This document shows, in pieces, positions 1 through 13,466 of a stretch of DNA of 64,000 nucleotides. Numbering within the stretch: position 1 is the first letter of the stretch; each line of letters starts with the position of its first letter. The position numbers and the translations under genes are program-made. Under the pieces are notes generated by a model. The model searched no databases. It was given only the letters and a program-made list of their open reading frames with translations, and had not been told where the DNA came from. The stretch comes from Corticium candelabrum (taxonomy: Eukaryota > Porifera > Homoscleromorpha > Homosclerophorida > Plakinidae), in NCBI RefSeq assembly GCF_963422355.1, contig NC_085093.1, positions 6,018,852 to 6,082,851 of the forward strand, read 5' to 3'.

Positions 1-26
1 AGCATGCACTATGGTAATTACTTTAA

Positions 27-2699
27 TTAACTAAAGTCAAGTCCAAAGCATCTGACAGGCTGCTTCTGACGAAAGTTGGCATCCACAGTGGTCTTTGGGA
101 CAAGCGATTTCATCTTTTCTGACATGATGGAAACGTTTTCTTTTTGAAGACACGTGGCAAAGCGTCGGCGCCACATGTGGAGGAACTCAGCGCTGGATAT
201 TTGTAAAGATGAAGCTGCGAACTTTGATGTTTCCGATAAAAAATTTTGGGCTGAATCACTCCATCGGCCAAATACTTCCATTGCAAACGGTTTGAAAAGA
301 TACCCCAACTCTCTAGATTTAGAAAGATACTTTGTGTTCTTTTGCTTTTCTCTCTCTGTAGCAGCAAAGCCTGCTACTGAATGACTTTTAGAGATGTACT
401 TCCTAGCTGCAGGATGAGCAATGGTAACGTCAAGTAGAAGTTTTTTTCCATCTTTATAGTCATAGACAGCAACATCTGGTCTTTGTTTTCCATCGAATTG
501 ATCTGGCAACTCCTTTCTGCATCGATATCCAACAGAGGTAAGCATTTTGTATAAACAATCTGCAATGTGATCATGGCGTCGAATGATTCCCCCTCCCCAT
601 TTACACGTTAGTATGTGGTAGCCACTACTGTCAAGAGGTTGTTTACATTGAGGAATGCAGTTGTCTAACGCTTGTAATTCTGGCAGAGGAGCACCAAGTC
701 GCAACAAAGAAGCAACACGGAAATCCATGTTACTCATAGTGAATTCCTGCGTATTTGGTATAACGTCCAGCCAGCTCCCAGCAATAGGCCCACCGCAGCT
801 AATGACTCTTGCCTTATCATATTCAGATGAACAGCCTTTCAGGAAGGTCTGAAATTGAGTGTCAAGGTGGCGAGAGTACAATCTGGATTGTAGTTTGAAG
901 GGTTGATTAGGCAAGTCTGCCAATGAAGAGATCAAAGATTGTCTATCAGTGTGAAAAAGTTTTATTTCCTGAAGTGAATCGATCAGGTGGTCGGCGATTG
1001 AATAGACTGAAGGAGCCCTATCATCACAAATCCTAGCTGGAGTAATGACTGTATCACAGAAAGAGGCTAAAGAGGGCACTCTCAAAGGAAGCTGGTGTAG
1101 AGTGCTCGCCCAAGCTCCCAAGAAAGCACATGGAGCAGTAACACTCATTTGAGATAAACCGAATCCACCTTGACTGAATCGAAAGGAGAGTTTTACCCTT
1201 TGTTGCTCAGATAGCTTACAGCCGATGATGGCCTCAAAAGTATTTATGATTGCTACGTCAAACTCTCTCGTAGCCTCAGCAGTAACCGTTGGAGGAACAC
1301 ATCGAAGTAAGTGTGAAATCTTTGGAATTCCACAGTAACGAAGGATTAGCATTGCGGATTGTGTATCGTCAATATAAGGAAGTTTTGATAGGAGGGTTTT
1401 GGCAGTGTTGACTTGCTTCATGCACCGATCTTTAACAAAAGACAGGGATCCAATAGGAGTTCCTAAGACAACAAAGCCGTTCTTTTGTACAGGAATGTTC
1501 AGAGGCCAGTCATGGATACCGATTGGTGAGAAAGCTTCACATTTATCCTCTCTCAATTCTAATCCAATTTTAGATAGTTGAACTTTCAAATTGTTGTAAC
1601 AATTGATCACTTCCTCTTTTGGCCCTAGAATCATGCTGTCATCGAGATAGCTAGGCGTAAGAACTGACTCGTGATCTTTAGCTGCATTGATCAGTATTGG
1701 TTGAAGAGCTAGGGCAAACAATAGGGGTCCTAGAGGATCGCCTTGTTGTACACCTTCCTCGGACGGTATAAATTGTGTTTTACAGCCCACTCGAACAGTG
1801 AGTTTAGCTGGAGGAATATAACATTGCGCCACAAATGGATACAGTTCCGGAAAAGTTGAAGCAACTTCAGACAAAAAGGCAGACCGATCAACAGTATTGA
1901 AAGCATTTTTTGCATCAGTTTTAATAACAATCCACTCCGGATGCTCCTCCAGAGATGCCTGAATGAGATGTGTCATTAGCTCAGCTCCACCCGGCGTTGA
2001 AACTCCATATTGATGAGGGGCAAGGAAAGTCGAAATCTTCTTCTTGAGTTGATGACATGCAAGTTTGGCCGTCAGTCGTCGAAAAGAATCACCAACCGCA
2101 ATTGGTCGGACATCATTCACGTTTTTCTGCAAAGCAATCAACTTTGCGCCAGCTAGAGTAGTGGCCACAACATCTGGTACAGAACCTGATAAATAGCTAT
2201 TGCACAAAGAATGCAAATGAGACGTGGTGTAGTCAGAATCTAACAATAATTTTAGATGTTCAAATCTCCAGCCATTGAAACCGCAACTAGATCCATTCGG
2301 ACAATTTTTGAGAACTGAAATGAACAAAGAAAGAGATACTTGGACTGGAGAGCAGGTGGGTTTGTGGTGCTTTAGTTCTTCAGAGATAAGATTTTTGCGT
2401 TGTGGATGTTTTTCTTGCAGACGCTGAAAAGTCTCAAGGGATGTAGTTGCCAAACCTGAACTTGTTAAGAGATTGCCTGCTCTAGAAATTTCTCCATTTC
2501 TCACTTTTGACCGGACTGATCTGATCAAGTTAGATGAAATAACACTATCAGAATCAGGGCATTCAAACTTATTTTGACGTTCGTCAGGACGAGGCACTGA
2601 TGAGTGATAAAGTTCGTCAAACCTCAATTCTCTGAACTTTTTATATCGGCTTTCATGTTCTTTCTTGCCACATTTGCCACCACGAGTCACTGGTTGCAA
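27..2699 (-). CDS. Non-LTR retrotransposon reverse transcriptase/endonuclease (copy 1, 5'-truncated)
   Basis: An uninterrupted frame of 890 codons encodes a reverse transcriptase followed by a restriction-like endonuclease. Visible RT motifs are RPIAVGDSFRRLTAK (about residue 200), IKTDAKNAFNTVD (about 260), QGDPLGPLLFA (about 318) and catalytic YLDD (about 351). Near the C-terminus is a Cys-Cys-His-Cys cluster ending GYHILTCKWGGG, then RPDVAVYDYKDGKKLLLDVT, which fits the PD-(D/E)XK signature of early-branching R2/R4/NeSL-type elements. The first in-frame codon used here is TTG; the frame is open back only to a stop at 2721, and no sensible ATG exists near the N-terminus, so the 5' end is lost. 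The RGG motif near residue 7 aligns with copy 2 near residue 31. The 3' end runs toward the window edge. The family (RT plus RLE) is clear; the exact clade is not. Confidence 0.85.
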   Translation of the reverse strand: MQPVTRGGKCGKKEHESRYKKFRELRFDELYHSSVPRPDERQNKFECPDSDSVISSNLIRSVRSKVRNGEISRAGNLLTSSGLATTSLETFQRLQEKHPQRKNLISEELKHHKPTCSPVQVSLSLFISVLKNCPNGSSCGFNGWRFEHLKLLLDSDYTTSHLHSLCNSYLSGSVPDVVATTLAGAKLIALQKNVNDVRPIAVGDSFRRLTAKLACHQLKKKISTFLAPHQYGVSTPGGAELMTHLIQASLEEHPEWIVIKTDAKNAFNTVDRSAFLSEVASTFPELYPFVAQCYIPPAKLTVRVGCKTQFIPSEEGVQQGDPLGPLLFALALQPILINAAKDHESVLTPSYLDDSMILGPKEEVINCYNNLKVQLSKIGLELREDKCEAFSPIGIHDWPLNIPVQKNGFVVLGTPIGSLSFVKDRCMKQVNTAKTLLSKLPYIDDTQSAMLILRYCGIPKISHLLRCVPPTVTAEATREFDVAIINTFEAIIGCKLSEQQRVKLSFRFSQGGFGLSQMSVTAPCAFLGAWASTLHQLPLRVPSLASFCDTVITPARICDDRAPSVYSIADHLIDSLQEIKLFHTDRQSLISSLADLPNQPFKLQSRLYSRHLDTQFQTFLKGCSSEYDKARVISCGGPIAGSWLDVIPNTQEFTMSNMDFRVASLLRLGAPLPELQALDNCIPQCKQPLDSSGYHILTCKWGGGIIRRHDHIADCLYKMLTSVGYRCRKELPDQFDGKQRPDVAVYDYKDGKKLLLDVTIAHPAARKYISKSHSVAGFAATEREKQKNTKYLSKSRELGYLFKPFAMEVFGRWSDSAQNFLSETSKFAASSLQISSAEFLHMWRRRFATCLQKENVSIMSEKMKSLVPKTTVDANFRQKQPVRCFGLDFS

Positions 2700-2734
2700 T
2701 AGAAACCATATATACCTGTCTTAACGATGACTTT

Positions 2735-3200
2735 GCAGTTCCAAGAAACAGGTTGTATATAGAGTGAATAATTGTAAATCTTACTATGTCTACATATTCA
2801 AGTTCTAGGAGTACTGAGTACCTGGCTCCAGTTTTCGATTCTTCACGTCCACGAGCTGATGGAGTTTTGTACTGATACAGTGAAGCAACACTGGCACGAT
2901 GTTGACTATTGTTTCTTAGGACCCAAGAATCTTTGCCAAACCCTGAGTAATTTTTGTTCCCTATTTCTCCAGGAAATTGCTTCTGACACCTCGAACAGCC
3001 AAGGGTACCAGAGTGCCCTAGGAAACCACTTACTTTTCGTGCTGCTGGTATGTCACAAGCAATGCATAGGAGTGCAACTCGATGCAGTAGTGGGATGTTA
3101 GTTGATTCTGCTGTTGTTAGGAGTACTCCTTCTGTCCACACTATCTTTAGTTCATAAACTAAGGGCTTTACGAAGGTATTAAGAGAAGACGGTTCAGACT
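2735..3200 (-). pseudogene. Tnp2-like (EnSpm/CACTA) transposase exon fragment
   Basis: Read on the minus strand from an acceptor-like AG near 3200, the frame encodes a segment typical of animal Tnp2/EnSpm transposases: PLVYEL, LLCIACDIPAARKVSGF, GCSRCQKQFPG, YSGFGKDSW, GARYSVLLELEYVDIVR and NLFLGTAK. In the family the last block normally contains a D-P-M-H-N stretch; here it reads HSIYN, so the conserved Asp and His are lost. Similarity stops near 2735, where the non-LTR retrotransposon frame begins in the same orientation. I infer that the retrotransposon landed in, or recombined with, this transposase gene. It is an internal fragment only; no terminal repeats were seen. Confidence 0.6.
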
Positions 3201-3431
3201 ATATTATAGTCTATATAGCATACATCACAGCTCAGCAAACAATACATTCTTTATTCAATGTGCATGTAAGTTGTGTCAATGTACGTGAAATACTGGTTAG
3301 CTATATAATACATATACAGTCTATCCAGCAATTTTTTTAATTAGTTACTTACTGTAGCTACTAGCTAGGTCATATAATATATACTTGTATATGAAATATG
3401 AAATGTCAAATTATCATCTTTTTTATTCTAG

Positions 3432-3800
3432 AAGCTGCAGCAAAGAAGAAAAGCGCCACTGCTATCCGCCAGAATAGAAGACAAGCGCAAGAAAGAGTAT
3501 GATGAAATTCTTCGTGTTGAGTACATGTTAAGTGAAGAATCTGATGAAGAAGAGGGAAGCTTGGTATTGTTGAGGAGGCCCCTACCGTGGCTCAGCAGGG
3601 AGGCGGCTGATGACATGGAGTCGTTGCTCATAGCTGGCAATTTTCCTTTTGGTGAAATCACTGTTTTCCCATTCTCCAACCGTCCCAATCGATGCTACAG
3701 CTATGCGCAGCTTGTTCAAGTTCATCCCTTCACAGACAGGCACAAATGCGAGGACAAAAGAAGAGGAACTCTTACTTTACTGGTATCGCTTTCTCAGTAA
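3432..3800 (+). pseudogene. Exon-like ORF, paralogue of 19036-19392
   Basis: The frame is open from directly after an acceptor-like TTCTAG at 3425-3431 to a stop at 3798. It starts KLQQRRKAPL, continues with a basic stretch and then YMLSEESDEEEGS and RRPLPWLSREAADDMESL. The exon at 19036 starts KLHRRS and contains MSSEESCSS and HPLDWRSKEADELLTSLD in the same order, so the two are paralogous. Downstream of ESLL this copy is not recognisably conserved, which suggests truncation. Function unknown. The pattern (basic N-terminus, acidic serine patch, a tryptophan in a P-L-x-W box) is one I associate with accessory ORFs of invertebrate DNA transposons, but that is only an inference. Confidence 0.4.
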
Positions 3801-4538
3801 TGTAGAAGGTGGCCTCGTCTCCGCAGGTGCATACATATACAAAACCTAAATTATTACGACGTACTACGTATAAAACACAGTTGTTAACTAATTAAATCTT
3901 CTTCAATGCAATGCAATACTATACTATGCATGCATGTGTTTTGCAGTTGAGGACGAAGCAGCATGCTTGCTGGACCTCCAGCTATTCTCAAGTTTGCCAC
4001 AGGCTTGGATTCAGTTCCAGCGATGGGATTCCACGAAGATCTTGTACTTGCAGTCGATCATAGCGACGTAACTGGTACGTGCCCAAGGTCATCTACTTGC
4101 GACTTACGACTAGTACTTCCTGTCGCACTCTGTGGCTCTTACGAATATTTCAGGGACAAAATGGCGTTTGCAATTTTAAATTGTCACGGATTTGGTCAGA
4201 TCTAGTAGTCTATAGTTCTATAGATGAACTCAGTGTTTAGTACACATATTGCGTTGCGTTCTGCTATTCTACGTAGTTTAATTAAGTTAATAAATTAGCT
4301 GTTACACAATTTATAGCTGCTATAACTAAGTGGTGGGTTTTGTTAATTAATATATCTTTCAAATAGATGTATTTCGTGAACAACAATCTCTAAATCATAA
4401 TTGGCTGGTGTGAGATATAGAACAATTCATTCACTGATTCATTTATTTGTAATAAAATTAAGCGACAATAAAATTGTAATCGACTAACACATTCGCAGCA
4501 TAGTACTTGCTCACAAGACACGTGCATGCACGCACTCA

Positions 4539-4540
<2 letters not shown>
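3801..4540. other. Non-coding stretch
   Basis: AT-rich DNA. One short plus-strand frame at 3963-4205 has no recognisable motif. I see nothing else I can name. Confidence 0.5.
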
Positions 4541-4899
<359 letters not shown>

Positions 4900-5417
4900 T
4901 AGGATCCATGGTCTGTCCTTTGTACGGGCAAGTACTGTAGTGTAAAGATAGGTCTGTGGACACGTCACGTGCTTCTTTGTTGCGAGGTCCCGGATATGTT
5001 GAATGAATTCGAATCTTGCTCTTCGCGCTTGTTTCGATCGAAATCGACACACTCCCCGTGTAGCGCTTAGTGAAGAAAGCCTGTAGGTTGGATTTGGTCC
5101 AAATGCAATCGGAATTTGAAGAGAAACGCAAGCGCTAGAAGAGGAAGTTTCGTCGGCAAAAGATATTCGATTACTCGGAGCTTTGCGAAGGACGACAATG
5201 CATACGGTCCACACAAGACTGGTGTGGGCGTGTGTTCGAATGAACTGGAATGTGTAGCGTTTGCATCATTGAGAAATTTTAAGCGGGGGTCGACCCCTCG
5301 AGGGGGGACCCGGTGCATCATGTTTTTAATTTTTTTACGCAAACCTTCCCTATGCGTTCCAAGTGCGCGTGCCAATTTCGGTTGAGAACGGACAAAAGAC
5401 GTGGCCGCCAAACGCGA

Positions 5418-5418
5418 A

Positions 5419-5451
<33 letters not shown>

Positions 5452-5471
5452 ACACACACACACACACACAC
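5418..5471. repeat. (CA)n microsatellite
   Basis: About 27 CA units with one CT interruption. It lies 29 bp before the long TG tract and is its reverse complement, so the two can pair as arms of a hairpin. Confidence 0.95.
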
Positions 5472-5499
5472 GACAATTTGAGCTTTATATATTAGATAG

Positions 5500-6580
<1,081 letters not shown>

Positions 6581-6584
6581 ACTA

Positions 6585-7500
6585 TATAAAAGAAAGACGC
6601 CATTTTTGGTTTTGAGCAAACACGTCGCTAACGCCGTTGTAGTGTTACTGTAACAAGGACGTCTTTGTGAACATAGAAACATGAGCAGGTTAAGCGTGTA
6701 TATACTAATTAGCTAATTAATCATTAATTAAGATTGTTCTGATAAGCTGCACGTGCCTTGTCTCTCTATGCGTCTAACTATTCCATAAAATTATTCCTGA
6801 TACATCTAGTTTTTGTAAATATTGAGAATTCGATAAGCTTAATACCGTATCATGACTGTCGAGTTTACTGTTCTTGATGCCTCTTGCTTAGTTAGTTAAT
6901 TAATGTGTAGGTAACATGTACGTATGCTTTACACACAGCAAGCACTAGACTAAACCGGCTGGACCCAAATTTAAATTGATCAATTTGGTCGACGAATTCG
7001 TCAGTCAGATTCATTCTATCGATATCTGTCAGGCAAAGAGTGAATGTTTACATATCTATAACTGCTTAGGCATGGATGCATCCGCTAGATTTATATCGCG
7101 GTTCTGCTTGAAGTCTTCTCAGTATTGTCTGATTAGACTCGACCCAGTCTCACTCCGCCCTCGTCATTCCTGGATTGTCAATCCTCGGCGGAGAGAGACT
7201 GAGAGTCTATTGTCTGATCTCTAGAAATTAAGTTGTTGCAAACTATATTCGTCGCCTAATTAACTGTAATGACTCCGCCCAAGTCTTGAATACGCTAATG
7301 CAACTCAAAGCTATAGTATTCTAGAAGAGCGGGAATACGGATGGTCTCGCTCTGTCTAGCAGCAAAACATGCCCACCATTCTGAGATTGTAAATTTAATT
7401 GGATTCTCGGGCTTCAGTTGTCTATGTGGGTGTACTGTGCCTGTTCAGTTACAAACGGATGTTTGTTCACTTGTCATCTTATCTTACGTCTCATCTTTCG
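6585..7500. other. Non-coding stretch with a short inverted repeat
   Basis: AT-rich with no supported gene. An imperfect inverted repeat has arms at 7135-7158 (AGACTC...CAGTCTCACTCCGCC) and 7187-7208 (GGCGGAGAGAGACTGAGAGTCT in two parts), loop about 28 bp. The ACTCCGCC motif recurs near 7269. It may be a remnant of a small foldback or MITE. Confidence 0.4.
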
Positions 7501-7508
7501 ACCACCTT

Positions 7509-7637
7509 GTGTGTTTTACACCCTATATATGTGTGTGTTTTACAGCCCATATATGTGTGTGTTTTACAGCCTATATATGTGTGTGTTTTACAGCCTATAT
7601 ATGTGCGTGTTTTACAGCCTATATATATGCGTGTTTT
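7509..7637. repeat. 24-bp minisatellite
   Basis: About five tandem copies of a unit of the form GTGTTTTACAGCCTATATAT plus GTGT. Isolated further copies occur between (TG)n runs at about 7740, 7806, 7836 and 7870. Each unit ends in TGTG, so the neighbouring TG tracts probably grew from within the unit. Confidence 0.85.
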
Positions 7638-7640
7638 ACA

Positions 7641-7642
<2 letters not shown>

Positions 7643-7686
<44 letters not shown>

Positions 7687-7693
7687 TGTGTGT

Positions 7694-7736
<43 letters not shown>

Positions 7737-7750
7737 TGTGTTTTACACCC

Positions 7751-7781
<31 letters not shown>

Positions 7782-7803
7782 GTGCGCGCGCGTGTGTGTG
7801 TTT
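7643..7803. repeat. Imperfect (TG)n tracts
   Basis: TG runs with TC and GA interruptions, split by one copy of the 24-bp unit, with a (CG)n-like core GCGTGCGCGCGCG near 7781-7792. The long VCVC frames here are repeat artefacts. Confidence 0.9.
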
Positions 7804-7914
7804 GTTTTACACCCTATATGTATATGCGTGTTTTACACCCTATATATGTGATAACTCTCTATGTATGTGTTTTACACCCTATATATGTAACTAATTCCCT
7901 ATATATGTGACTAA

Positions 7915-9930
7915 CCTAATAAGGTCACGTTTCGCGTGCCATATTTAAGTTAACAACAAAAATGTGTACATGATGTGTCCTCTAGCTAGGAAAGACAAAT
8001 CCTAACAGGGATGGTGACAAAAGTATGTAGACGACACTATATATCTTTAGCTAATATGTAGAGTACGTATTATTCCCTAAACCTACTTATGTGCCTATGT
8101 ATGCATATCTCTACCTATAAATATATTGAGAAATATTAACCATTCATGTCTATTCAGAATATTGACAAGTTATGGTACAATGATAAATATCTAAATATCG
8201 ATATTTACGTGTCATTTATACAGTTATTATTAATTAAGCACAAAACAGGCTGTACCTATAAATAGACTAATTGTTATTAAAATAAATCATGCGTAGTTTA
8301 CAATTATTCTTACAACAGTTCCTAAAGATCGACAAAAAGAGAATAAATTTAATTCAATGATCGAGTATCCAGTCAAGTTCACGGCTAGCAAGGCTGAGTA
8401 GTCAGTTCTAATATATTTCCTGTTTGTGCAAGCTTAGTAAGAAACCCTTGTTAGTTTCTACAAGAGAATTATCGATCATTTTGTGGAGATATCATTTATG
8501 CAGTAATTATTATATTGACTATAAGCATGCAGACAGCAGGCTGTACCAATAAATAAACTTGCAATCACTAAAATGAAAGACGTAGCACTTCTAACGCGTT
8601 TGTTCTGTTCAGGCGTACCAGCGCAAGCGTAGACGCCTAATCTGGGCTTACGGTTCAGGTTTCCATTTCCAAATATTCTACAAACAACTTTAGATCAAAA
8701 TTACAAGCATCGTCATGCACGAACATTGAACGGAATCGTTTTTACCTTTTTTCGATATACGGGAGCATAACCTCGTATCTCGAGCAACTGCAAGCTGGGC
8801 GTGAGAGCATCTGTGTTGCACGTAGCAATTTCAAAAACCTAACAGCACGTGTTTATTCTGCTATAAACTCGTGTAAGTAACATTACCATACAGAATGTAA
8901 TTGGATGTACGATCCTGCTTATACGGAGTGGAACATTTAGTGTGTAAACAAAACGTGTGTGCGCTTACACGCGGTACTACGAGGGCTGACTGAATGTACG
9001 CTCGTGTAAATTAATTACACAAGGTTTTCACTCACAAATCACATGTAAGCCAAATGTAAGCTACGGCGTACACACGATACATGCGACCTCGTTACGCAGT
9101 GATAGCCAGGTATCGATACGATCAAGACATCGATCGATTCACGTGAGCTTACTACAAGCTAGCTATAGGGATAGCCTCCTCACCTTGAACTAGTGATTCC
9201 GACATCACATATATAGATAGACCAAATAGCAGTAGAACAAACGAAAACTAACGCGGCGCGAAATACCGTAATTCGCGTGTCTACTAGCCTCATACAGGTC
9301 CTCTGTCAATTTGCCAACAGAGGAGCAGGCCAATGACCAATCTGAATTTAATACCATGGCAGAGAGGCCTACAGCCAATTGTTTCTATCCGAGAGGCGAG
9401 CGACCAACAGCATATCGAGAATATCTACTAAATCCTGACAACATGCCGAAAAGAGCTTGACACCAGGAATGCTGAAGAACTAGATTTTTCACACCCATAT
9501 ACAGGAGAGCAGGATGAGTGTTTTCAAAGTACATTCTATAATAATCAAGAATAATCCATATCGTCTTGCTTGCATATGGACTTGCTAACTTGCTAACGCA
9601 ATGGTATAATGCAAATTTACAAATGTGCAAAATGAATATGTTAAATGCAGCCATTGTCTCATTATTCCTTAACAAAATTTACAAAATTCAATTTCAATTC
9701 ATGTTTTCAATATATTCCAATACATCAATATATACTACATTCTGTAAAATTGTAAGGCAGCATACGTTTAGGTAACTGCAGTGACCTACAGTTCAAAATT
9801 GATAAGAACCAACTTATATTCAGACAGACAGATGAGTGTACCAAATCCATATCACATTCTAAAAACACAAACACCAATACATTAAACACAAACAAATGTT
9901 CAACATCAACCCCTGTTCCATTTACCTTCA
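7915..9930. other. Gene-poor stretch with a diverged 283-bp direct repeat
   Basis: No coding signal was found on either strand. A block with CAGGCTGTACC followed by AATAAATA/TAAATAGAC occurs near 8247 and again near 8530. The preceding ATCATTTATGCAG/TCATTTATACAG also matches, indicating an old duplication with a spacing of about 283 bp. Confidence 0.45.
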
Positions 9931-10098
9931 GATACGATTGATCATCAGAGCACAGTAATTTCAGATGACGACTTGTCAGACACAACTGATCAAGAAGTTG
10001 ATATGGAAACTAACTTTGAAGGTAGTTGCAACCTAAATATTGTACTTGTAAAAGAACCACTATCAATTATTCTAAGCAAACAGTTACATGCAAGTGCG

Positions 10099-10099
10099 T

Positions 10100-10133
<34 letters not shown>

Positions 10134-10214
10134 ACAGAGAGATAGACAGACAGACAGACAGACACACTCACTCACTCACTCACTCACTCACTCACTCACT
10201 CACTCACTCACTCA

Positions 10215-10285
<71 letters not shown>
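10099..10285. repeat. Compound microsatellite (CA)n-(GACA)n-(CTCA)n-(CA)n
   Basis: Four adjoining simple repeats sit in what I infer to be an intron of the Tnp2-like pseudogene: CA (10099-10130), AGACAGAC (10131-10164), ACTC (10165-10217) and CA (10218-10290). Confidence 0.95.
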
Positions 10286-10287
<2 letters not shown>

Positions 10288-13200
10288 ACACGCACAAACA
10301 CGCACGCACAATGCTTGCTTGCATGTAAAGTAAATATTACCAGTCTGATGCTTGAAAATGCATAAATCAGATTTGTTTTTAGCAGATCAAGATGATGATG
10401 ATCAAGACCACAATGATGAAGAAGCAGATGAAGATTATAATGAAAACAACATTCATGCTAATGACATGAATTTTGTAAACTTTGAAACAGACAGCATGGA
10501 CTCCGAGGCAAACGAATCTAATGAGAGCATTTATCCTGAGTGCCAGATGACGGTTGGATCAAGTGCACTGATACTAATGATGTTGTTTGTGCTCAAACAC
10601 AAGCTGACTACAAAGCTGCATCTGACTTAGTACATCTGGTAGCTGCTCATTTTCCTGTGAAACACAAAGGATTCACTCTTTGTACAGGTTTCTATAATAC
10701 ACATGGTAAAAACCATTCAAGATGCATCAATGCAATTGGTCTTCTTCTTCAGAGTACAGAAGTCTTATCAGTTCAGTAACTAAGAAACCAACAACAAAGT
10801 CTGTCAAGTTCTGTTCGCGTTGTCACGAAGTATTAAAGAACGATACAGGCCCATGCACAAATCCAACTTGCATAGTAGTGAAACCACCTTGCACCAGTTC
10901 ATGACAGTTCAAATAACATACTCTTCGTCAACTATTTACAGGTATACGCCATCTTCATGCCAACTATAAATATTTCTATTAAATTTTATTATGACATTTC
11001 TTGGTTAGAAAAGTCTTTTTGTGACCAACTGGCCGCCACCTATGCAAGAAGAGGTCAATTCCCAGATAGCCGAGATGGGACATCAGGTCCAATTTATCGT
11101 CAGCTATCAAAGTCCAATCCATACTTTTCTACTCCATGAAAAATCACTCTAACACTAAATACAGATGGAGTTAGTGTCTTTAAGTCATCACCTTAATCTA
11201 TTTGGCCAGTGTATCTAATCGTAAATGAGTTGCCACCACGTTCAAGGTAAGTGCAAATACACCTATCAGACCTCAACACTAACGTAAGTCATTTCTTCTT
11301 CTAGATTTTCCATCAAGAACACTCTGATATGCGGTTTGTGGTATTTACCTGTAAAGCCGTCAATGCACCTGTTTCTAAGCCAATGCTTGAAGAGTTAGGT
11401 CATCTTGAAAACACAGGTGGCACATGTGAACTGCATGGTTAAAAATCTTCTCGTTTCTGTAACATGTGATTATTCAGGCGAACACTTTGACACTCGCTGT
11501 GGGAAGAAACTATGCCTAGCAAGGCTCGTGCTGATATGTTGCGGTTTAGCAGCAAGAGCTTTGCTTTTCAACATGAAGCAATATAATGGAGAAATGTCCT
11601 GCTTTTACTGCCTACAATCGGGAACTACAAACCCAACAAACCATCTACACAGATATTGGCCCTACAACAACATAATCTGTTTACGAAACAACAAAGTCTT
11701 TCGCAAACATGCAAAGAAAGCCTATGAAGACCAGATGTTAGCAACCAGTATGTTAATTGCTAACTAAAAATAACATAAATAAAAAGTACCATTGTTCTGT
11801 ATATTAGAGTCAAGGAATAAAGGCTGTGTGCGCATTGGCAAGAATTCAGTCACTGAACTTAGCAAAATCTTGCTCCATAGACTGGATGCACTGTGTGCTT
11901 TCAGGTGTGATGCGCACACTGTTTGGGTTGTGGCTATCTAAGCAAAATGGAAGTTTGAGTCAACAGGTCAAATTCTGTCATATTGATGTTATATCAGTGC
12001 ATGGTCAGCTGCTATAGCCATGAGATAAACTGTTTAAGGTAGCAATAGTAGTTAACCTTTTGCTGTCTATTTCAATGCCAGACTTCATCAACAGACTACC
12101 AAGATCCATAAAAGACTGGACAAACTGGAAAGGTAACCGTGTTCAAAATCCTGTAATCAGTTGACTTTGATAGATGCTATCGGTAATTTCAGCTAGTGAA
12201 TTCCGATCATTTCTCCTTTACTACAGTCTACCCGTTATGAGGTGTTTTACATCAAGACCTCTATGTTCGTTTTGCATTGCTAGTGTCAGCCATCAGCTGT
12301 CTCTAACTAGCATTACACCATCACATGTCGAACAAGCATTTAAACATTTGGACATTTTCTGCAATCAATTTGGAATACTTTATGGTAGGATAACAATCAT
12401 TAGTTTATACATCCAACAGTTGATCTCACGATGTAGCTCTTTCAGGGCAGGAATCGTCAACTATGAATATCCACCTTCTCCAACACCTTCCACAATGTGT
12501 CTATGAGAGGGGTCCACTCTGGGGATATTCCCTATTTTGGTTTGAAAATTTGAATGGAATGATGCGGCAGTTAGTACATGGTACACGATATGTATGCAGT
12601 AAGAATTGATTGTTATGACACAATATACTGCATGCTACATTTTATGCATATCCAGATTACAAATGCTATTGCTCTAATGAAAATGGTGCCAAAGTTATTG
12701 CCAACGAATTGGCTTAACAAATTCCCACAAGCAGCTATAGCAACTACAAAAAACTTCGGCTTGATAAAGCCCATAACCAGGTAAGAATAACTGCATGTCA
12801 TTGTTGTCAGTCCTTCTCAAAATTAGATTCTCACTACTAGGAAGTATTTTGATCTATCCCAACAAGTTGATTGCAGACATAGACTCCATTAAACCAAAAT
12901 GTGCTGCAAGGAAAATGACAACGAGTAACGCGATACAAGTGCAACTCGATGCAGCAATCAGAAAATTGGGAATGGAACCAGAGGTACACTCCACATCTAC
13001 TGTCGGAAGCCATTATGCTTAAATCAGTATAAGAAACACAATCTACTCTCCCAAAAGTTATTGTAAAAGCAAAAGAAGCTGTCACAGTGTCAAAATCACC
13101 AACAGCTGCTATAATTATGGAATAGTTTTAGCCTTTGTTGAGAAGCAGGGAACAGTATTCGCCATACTCAGAATATTTGAGAAGCTACGTTGGCCATCTC

Positions 13201-13288
13201 ATACTGCCACATGCTGCGAATCACTGGATGACCTAGTGGGTGACCGCTTATTTCCAGTCGAAATAAGATATGATCAACTGGTAGTTCC

Positions 13289-13448
13289 TGTAACAAATGG
13301 TAATTACTAATAGTAGTGACTTTACAGTAAGGGTTACATACGGGGTTTTGGGGGTACAGTAGTCCGAAGGTCACGGGTTAGAGACCATCGCAATACAGTG
13401 TCTTGTCTGGCTTACGACCAGTTCCCGTGTGATCTGCGTTGCTTTACA
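13289..13448 (+). repeat. Gypsy 5' LTR
   Basis: 160 bp, TGTAACAAATGG to GCTTTACA. It is unusually short and contains no clear TATA box. The base run TGGTACCAGGAG directly after it (13449) is the primer-binding-site position and begins with TGG as expected for pairing to a tRNA CCA end; it does not match the common initiator-Met site. Confidence 0.95.
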
Positions 13449-13466
13449 TGGTACCAGGAGTGAATT

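Noticed and set aside
7341-7910. Three overlapping plus-strand ORFs rich in Cys-Val
   Set aside because: Artefacts of the 24-bp minisatellite and TG repeats.
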